The notes under the pieces: generated by a model
Seen by the model: only the letters and a program-made list of their open reading frames with translations
Database searches by the model: none
Told to the model about the DNA's origin: nothing
Shown: one piece after another, positions 6,216 to 8,941 of the stretch
Layout: each line of letters opens with the position of its first letter
Numbering within the stretch: position 1 is the stretch's first letter
Assembly (NCBI GenBank): GCA_949739085.1
Contig: CATIYU010000015.1
Span: forward strand, 1-8,941
DNA: 8,941 bases
DNA from: an uncultured Eubacteriales bacterium
GTDB lineage: Bacteria; Bacillota_A; Clostridia; Oscillospirales; Oscillospiraceae
Reading direction: 5' to 3'
Made by a program: the position numbers and the translations under genes

Positions 6216-7266
6216 AGATGATCCAGCTCCTCACCCATGGAACCCGGCGCAGAGCCAGGTACGCGGCAAGGCTCAGCAGCAGGAGCAGCGCCGACTGGGC
6301 CGGTACCGCCCATACCGGGGGCAAGACGTTGAAATCCACCACGTGCCGGTTGACCAGCAGCTGAAAAAACGGGTGGACCAGGTACACGCAGAAGGCCCCG
6401 GCGGAGAGGAACCGTACCCACCGGGGGACCGTCCGCCCAGCCATCCCCCACTGGGCCAGCCGGAACACGCCCACGGCCATCAGCACCGGGAACAGACCGA
6501 AGGCGTCAAAATAGAACTGGTCCAGGGTCCCGGCGGCGGCGCTGCGCCTCCATGTGCCGGAAAAGACCACCGCAAAGCTGGCGAGGAACAGCAGCAGCGG
6601 AGGAAGCCAGCTCCTGGGCGGATGCTGCCGGAGCCAGAAGCCCAGCAGTCCCACCCCCAGGCAGACCATGGTTTCCGGCATATGGTAGTAGTGGAGGAAC
6701 CCGGCCATCCGGGAGACCGGCCAGAAGTACTGTAAAAACCGCACCACAATGCCCAAAAACAGCCATATCGCCAGAATATACCGCAACTCCGCTTCCGGGG
6801 CCCTGGCCGCCAGGCGGGTCAGGGGCAGGGCCAAGTACAGGGCGAAGACAAAGAAGAAATAATAGAGGTGGTAGTAGGTGGCGCCGTGGAGGCAGTTTTT
6901 TGCCGCCGACAATAGCTGCTCAGAGAGGGGCATGGCCCCCCAATTGCCGCATATGCGCACAAACTCATAGAAGGCAGTCCACACGCAGAGGGACAGCGCC
7001 AGCCGGGGCACATACTTGGAAAAGAGCTTTTTTAGGGGCAGGTCCCGGTCCGGGTCGTTCATCAGCGCGCCGCTGCACAGCAGGAACGCCGGTACCGCCC
7101 ACCGGCCCACGCCGCCATAGAAAGCCGCCGCCAGCCAGGGCCCGCTCCCCACCTCCAGGGTAGCCAAGCTGTTGGCGCTGGTGTGGATGAGCAGCACCGC
7201 GCAGATGGCCAGGGCCTTGGTCAGATCCACCGCGCCGCTGCGGTTGGGGAGTCGTTTCTGTTCCAT
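6214..7266 (-). CDS. Membrane acyltransferase, acyltransferase-3 family (WecH/OafA-like)
   Basis: An integral membrane protein expected to move an acyl group (often acetyl) onto a sugar, lipid or cell-surface glycan; the substrate is unknown. The product is 350 residues with about ten hydrophobic segments, typical for the family. Visible marks: VDLTKALAICAVLLIHTS (13-30), holding the conserved family His28; GGVGRWAVPAFLLCSGALM (51-69); HLYYFFFVFALYLALPLTRL (133-152); and the C-terminal VYLVHPFFQLL (294-304). These are closest to the WecH/YiaH style of the family (COG3274). The start is the ATG at 7266, with GAGGAGG 6 bases upstream. A longer frame back to 7335 would cross the promoter and is rejected. 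It is a single-gene unit, convergent with coaW (19 bases between stop codons). No polysaccharide genes are nearby to suggest a target. Confidence 0.88.
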   Translation of the reverse strand: MEQKRLPNRSGAVDLTKALAICAVLLIHTSANSLATLEVGSGPWLAAAFYGGVGRWAVPAFLLCSGALMNDPDRDLPLKKLFSKYVPRLALSLCVWTAFYEFVRICGNWGAMPLSEQLLSAAKNCLHGATYYHLYYFFFVFALYLALPLTRLAARAPEAELRYILAIWLFLGIVVRFLQYFWPVSRMAGFLHYYHMPETMVCLGVGLLGFWLRQHPPRSWLPPLLLFLASFAVVFSGTWRRSAAAGTLDQFYFDAFGLFPVLMAVGVFRLAQWGMAGRTVPRWVRFLSAGAFCVYLVHPFFQLLVNRHVVDFNVLPPVWAVPAQSALLLLLSLAAYLALRRVPWVRSWII

Positions 7267-7325
7267 ATAGCGCCTCCTCTGCAAAATAGGGAAAATCCGG
7301 CGGGTATACGCCTGAATTTTATAAC

Positions 7326-7354
7326 AATATAGCACAAAGTTCTACAACTGTCAA
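7326..7354 (-). promoter_or_regulatory. Promoter of the acyltransferase gene
   Basis: On the minus strand, TTGACA (7349-7354), a 17-base spacer, then TATATT (7326-7331) with TG one base before it (extended -10). An AT-rich stretch just upstream of the -35, which is also the tail of the preceding terminator, could act as an UP element. The transcript would start near 7319, about 53 bases before the ATG. Confidence 0.87.
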
Positions 7355-7365
7355 CCGGCTTTTAT

Positions 7366-7398
7366 AAAAAGAACGCGGGGAGGCGGCTCCCCGCGTTC
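7366..7398 (-). terminator. Intrinsic terminator of the yfcE-type gene
   Basis: A perfect 12-bp stem (7371-7382 with 7387-7398) and a 4-base loop, followed on the minus strand by TTTTT (7366-7370). It lies 17 bases after the phosphodiesterase stop codon and ends 11 bases before the -35 box of the next promoter, insulating the two genes. Confidence 0.93.
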
Positions 7399-7415
7399 CG
7401 CGCCGCCAGGGCGCT

Positions 7416-7961
7416 CTACGCCATAGTATAGGTCTGATACGCTCTGCCGTCCATATCCTTCCAAGTGAAGGTCCGGCCCTCCAGAACCAGGCAGCTCCCC
7501 GGGCTGCCATCCTTGGGGATGGAGGTGGAACCGGGGTTGACGTACAGGAACTCCCTGCAGGGCTCACAGGCCGGGACGTGGAAGTGTCCGTTGAGCAGCA
7601 CCGTGCCCCGGGCCATAGGCGGGGGGCTGTCCTTGCTCCAGAGGTGTCCATGGGTGGCGTAGAGGGAGACCCCCTCCCACTCCACCAGGGCGTAGTCCGC
7701 CAGGAGGGGAAAATCCAGCACCATCTGGTCCACCTCGCAGTCGCAGTTCCCACGGACAGCGATAATCCGCTCCTTAACGGTGTTCAGGAGCTCCGCCGTG
7801 CGCATACAGTCATAGTCCCGGGGCAGGGCGTTGCGGGGGCCGTGATAGAGCAGGTCCCCTAGCAGCAGCAGCTTCTCCGCTCCCTCCGTCTGAAAAGCGT
7901 CCAGGAGCTTGCCCGCGTAATAGGCGGACCCGTGGAGGTCCGAGGCGATCATCAGTTTCAT
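7416..7961 (-). CDS. yfcE: YfcE-type metallophosphoesterase (phosphodiesterase)
   Basis: A small cytoplasmic calcineurin-like phosphodiesterase. E. coli YfcE is a manganese-dependent enzyme active on artificial diester substrates, and its natural substrate is not settled. The product is 181 residues, against 184 in E. coli. All metal motifs are present: ASDLHGS (D8, H10), LGDLLYHGPRN (D36), VRGNCDCEVDQM (N72), ATHGH (H104) and LNGHFHVP (H126, H128), then VNPGSTSIPK (141-150). GPRNALP and RGNCDxEVDQM are shared with YfcE proper rather than with other members of the superfamily. The ATG at 7961 is chosen because GGGAGG lies 8 bases before it. A longer frame to 8021 would start inside the promoter. 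It is a monocistronic unit with its own promoter and terminator. Confidence 0.94.
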   Translation of the reverse strand: MKLMIASDLHGSAYYAGKLLDAFQTEGAEKLLLLGDLLYHGPRNALPRDYDCMRTAELLNTVKERIIAVRGNCDCEVDQMVLDFPLLADYALVEWEGVSLYATHGHLWSKDSPPPMARGTVLLNGHFHVPACEPCREFLYVNPGSTSIPKDGSPGSCLVLEGRTFTWKDMDGRAYQTYTMA

Positions 7962-7992
7962 GGGTGTATCCTCCCTGTTGTTTGGTGGGGCT

Positions 7993-8021
7993 AGTATACA
8001 CGTTTCAGGGGGAGATTTCAA
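7993..8021 (-). promoter_or_regulatory. Promoter of the yfcE-type gene
   Basis: On the minus strand, TTGAAA (8016-8021), a 17-base spacer, then TATACT (7993-7998). It lies in the 78-base gap after the alpha-galactosidase gene. The transcript would start near 7986, about 25 bases before the ATG. Confidence 0.8.
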
Positions 8022-8039
8022 CCTGGGGCGCCTTTCCCT

Positions 8040-8941
8040 TTACGCCTTCAGGACGAAAACGCGGGAGTCAAAATCGCGGCTGGCGCGTCCGCCGCTCCGG
8101 CACTCCCCGGCGGCGCTGTCCGCGGTGAGAAGCCCCACCGCCATCAGCTCGTCGCCAAAGTGGCTTCCGCAGCCGTCCACGGTGTAGGCCAGCGCCGGGT
8201 CCAGGCCCCGCAGCTTTACCCGGCGGCAGGGGCCGTTGGCCTCGTTGAGCGTTGTGTACCAGCCCACCAGCGCGGTCCGCTTGTCGGGGCTGACCACCAT
8301 CCAGGCGGTGAAATTCCCCTCAAAGGGGGAGAGCAGCCGGTAGAACTCCCCAAACTGGAGCACCTGGCGGTACTCCTTTACAAAGGCAATCTGCCGCCGG
8401 ACCTCTTCCCGCTCCTCCGCTGTGAGGCGGTTCAGGTCCAGCTCATAGCCAAACGCGCCGAAGCAAGCCACGTTGCCCCGGGTAGCCAGGGGCGTGGTGC
8501 GGTTTACCTGGTGGTTGGGGACCGCTGACACGTGGGCCCCCATGGCGCTCAGCGGGTAGCAGAAGGATGTGCCGTACTGGATTTTCAGCCGCTCCACTGC
8601 GTCGGAGCCGTCGGAGGTCCAGCCCTGGGGGGCGTAGTACAGAATTCCCGGGTCAAACCGCCCGCCGCCGGAGGCGCAGGACTCAAAGAGCACATGAGGA
8701 AAGGCCGTTGTCAGCCGCTCATAGAGCTCGTACACCCCCAGGATGTACCGGTGGCACACCTCCCCCTGCTGGTCCGGGGGCAGGGCGGCGGAATACGCCT
8801 CGGTGATAGAGCGGTTCATGTCCCACTTGACGTAGGAGACCTTGGCCTCAGAGAGAATCTTCGCCATCATGCCATAGATGCAGTCCACCACCTCTGGCCG
8901 GGAGAAATCCAGCACCATTTGATTCCGTCCCAGTGACGCCC
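8040..8941 (-). CDS. Alpha-galactosidase, GH36 family (C-terminal part, runs off the window)
   Basis: Hydrolyses terminal alpha-1,6-galactose from raffinose-type sugars and related glycans. About 300 C-terminal residues are visible; a full GH36 enzyme is about 730. The frame is open to the edge with GRNQMVLDFSRPEV, a family-typical run in which the Met at 8916-8918 is internal and not the start. The (beta/alpha)8 barrel end is clear. VKWDMNR holds the nucleophile Asp (codon 8820-8822), and FESCASGGGRFD follows. WTSDGSDAVERLKIQ, 70 residues after the nucleophile, holds the acid/base Asp. Then comes MGAHVSAVPNHQVNRTTPLATR, the usual post-barrel segment. The last 90 or so residues form the C-terminal beta-sandwich. 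No signal peptide can be judged. It has no visible terminator; the next promoter starts 18 bases before its end of gap. The N-terminus, operon partners and promoter lie outside the window. Confidence 0.93.
   Translation of the reverse strand, partial: ASLGRNQMVLDFSRPEVVDCIYGMMAKILSEAKVSYVKWDMNRSITEAYSAALPPDQQGEVCHRYILGVYELYERLTTAFPHVLFESCASGGGRFDPGILYYAPQGWTSDGSDAVERLKIQYGTSFCYPLSAMGAHVSAVPNHQVNRTTPLATRGNVACFGAFGYELDLNRLTAEEREEVRRQIAFVKEYRQVLQFGEFYRLLSPFEGNFTAWMVVSPDKRTALVGWYTTLNEANGPCRRVKLRGLDPALAYTVDGCGSHFGDELMAVGLLTADSAAGECRSGGRASRDFDSRVFVLKA

Noticed and set aside
5273..6217. Second plus-strand frame overlapping coaW (314 codons)
   Set aside because: Out-of-frame reading of coaW, rich in Arg, Gly and His. 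Its ATG at 5273 lies before the -35 box of the promoter.
5243..7998. Shared TATACTAG sequence at the pncB and yfcE promoters
   Set aside because: The identity hardly extends past the -10 box itself, so it most likely reflects the common -10 consensus rather than a shared operator.
8026..8051. Imperfect hairpin at the end of the alpha-galactosidase gene
   Set aside because: Short, interrupted stem and no T-run after it, so a terminator cannot be supported.

Overview
The window is a stretch of GC-rich, tightly packed bacterial chromosome holding seven protein genes and, at the left edge, a short non-genic or degraded segment. Strong GGAGG-type Shine-Dalgarno sites, sigma-A-like promoters, a type II pantothenate kinase, a Clostridia-style cardiolipin synthase with three N-terminal membrane segments, and a very GC-rich third codon position together suggest a high-GC gut Clostridia member (Oscillospiraceae / Flavonifractor-like). 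This placement is inferred from gene style and is not proven. I see no rRNA, tRNA, CRISPR array, insertion sequence or phage gene.

Layout. Bases 1-293 hold a rho-independent-type hairpin (227-257) that closes the operon to its right. They also hold an AT-richer patch with a Shine-Dalgarno site and a 14-codon reading frame that stops early, which may be a gene remnant. Bases 294-5121 form a minus-strand operon transcribed right to left: pncB (nicotinate phosphoribosyltransferase), cls (cardiolipin synthase), cobO (corrinoid adenosyltransferase) and pepT (tripeptidase). Gaps are 53, 27 and 14 bases, and the pepT ribosome site overlaps the cobO stop codon. At 5243-5307 two promoters stand back to back, one driving the pncB operon leftwards and one driving coaW (type II pantothenate kinase, 5361-6194) rightwards. 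A 22-bp inverted repeat covers one -35 box and touches the other. The coaW terminator overlaps its own stop codon and ends inside the stop codon of a convergent membrane acyltransferase gene (6214-7266, minus). That gene has its own near-consensus promoter, directly after the terminator of a minus-strand yfcE-type phosphodiesterase (7416-7961). The yfcE gene also has its own promoter. At the right edge (8040-8941, minus) lies the C-terminal half of a GH36 alpha-galactosidase that runs out of the window.

How the genes fit together. The centre is a cofactor-salvage locus. PncB makes nicotinate mononucleotide for NAD, CoaW starts coenzyme A synthesis from pantothenate, and CobO makes the adenosyl form of corrinoids. 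PepT and Cls are general housekeeping enzymes for peptide use and membrane lipid. The acyltransferase, phosphodiesterase and alpha-galactosidase look like separate single-gene units. I found no clear new multi-gene system. The most interesting points are the shared divergent control region between the NAD and CoA genes, the GC-rich pncB leader, and the possible broken small gene at the left end.
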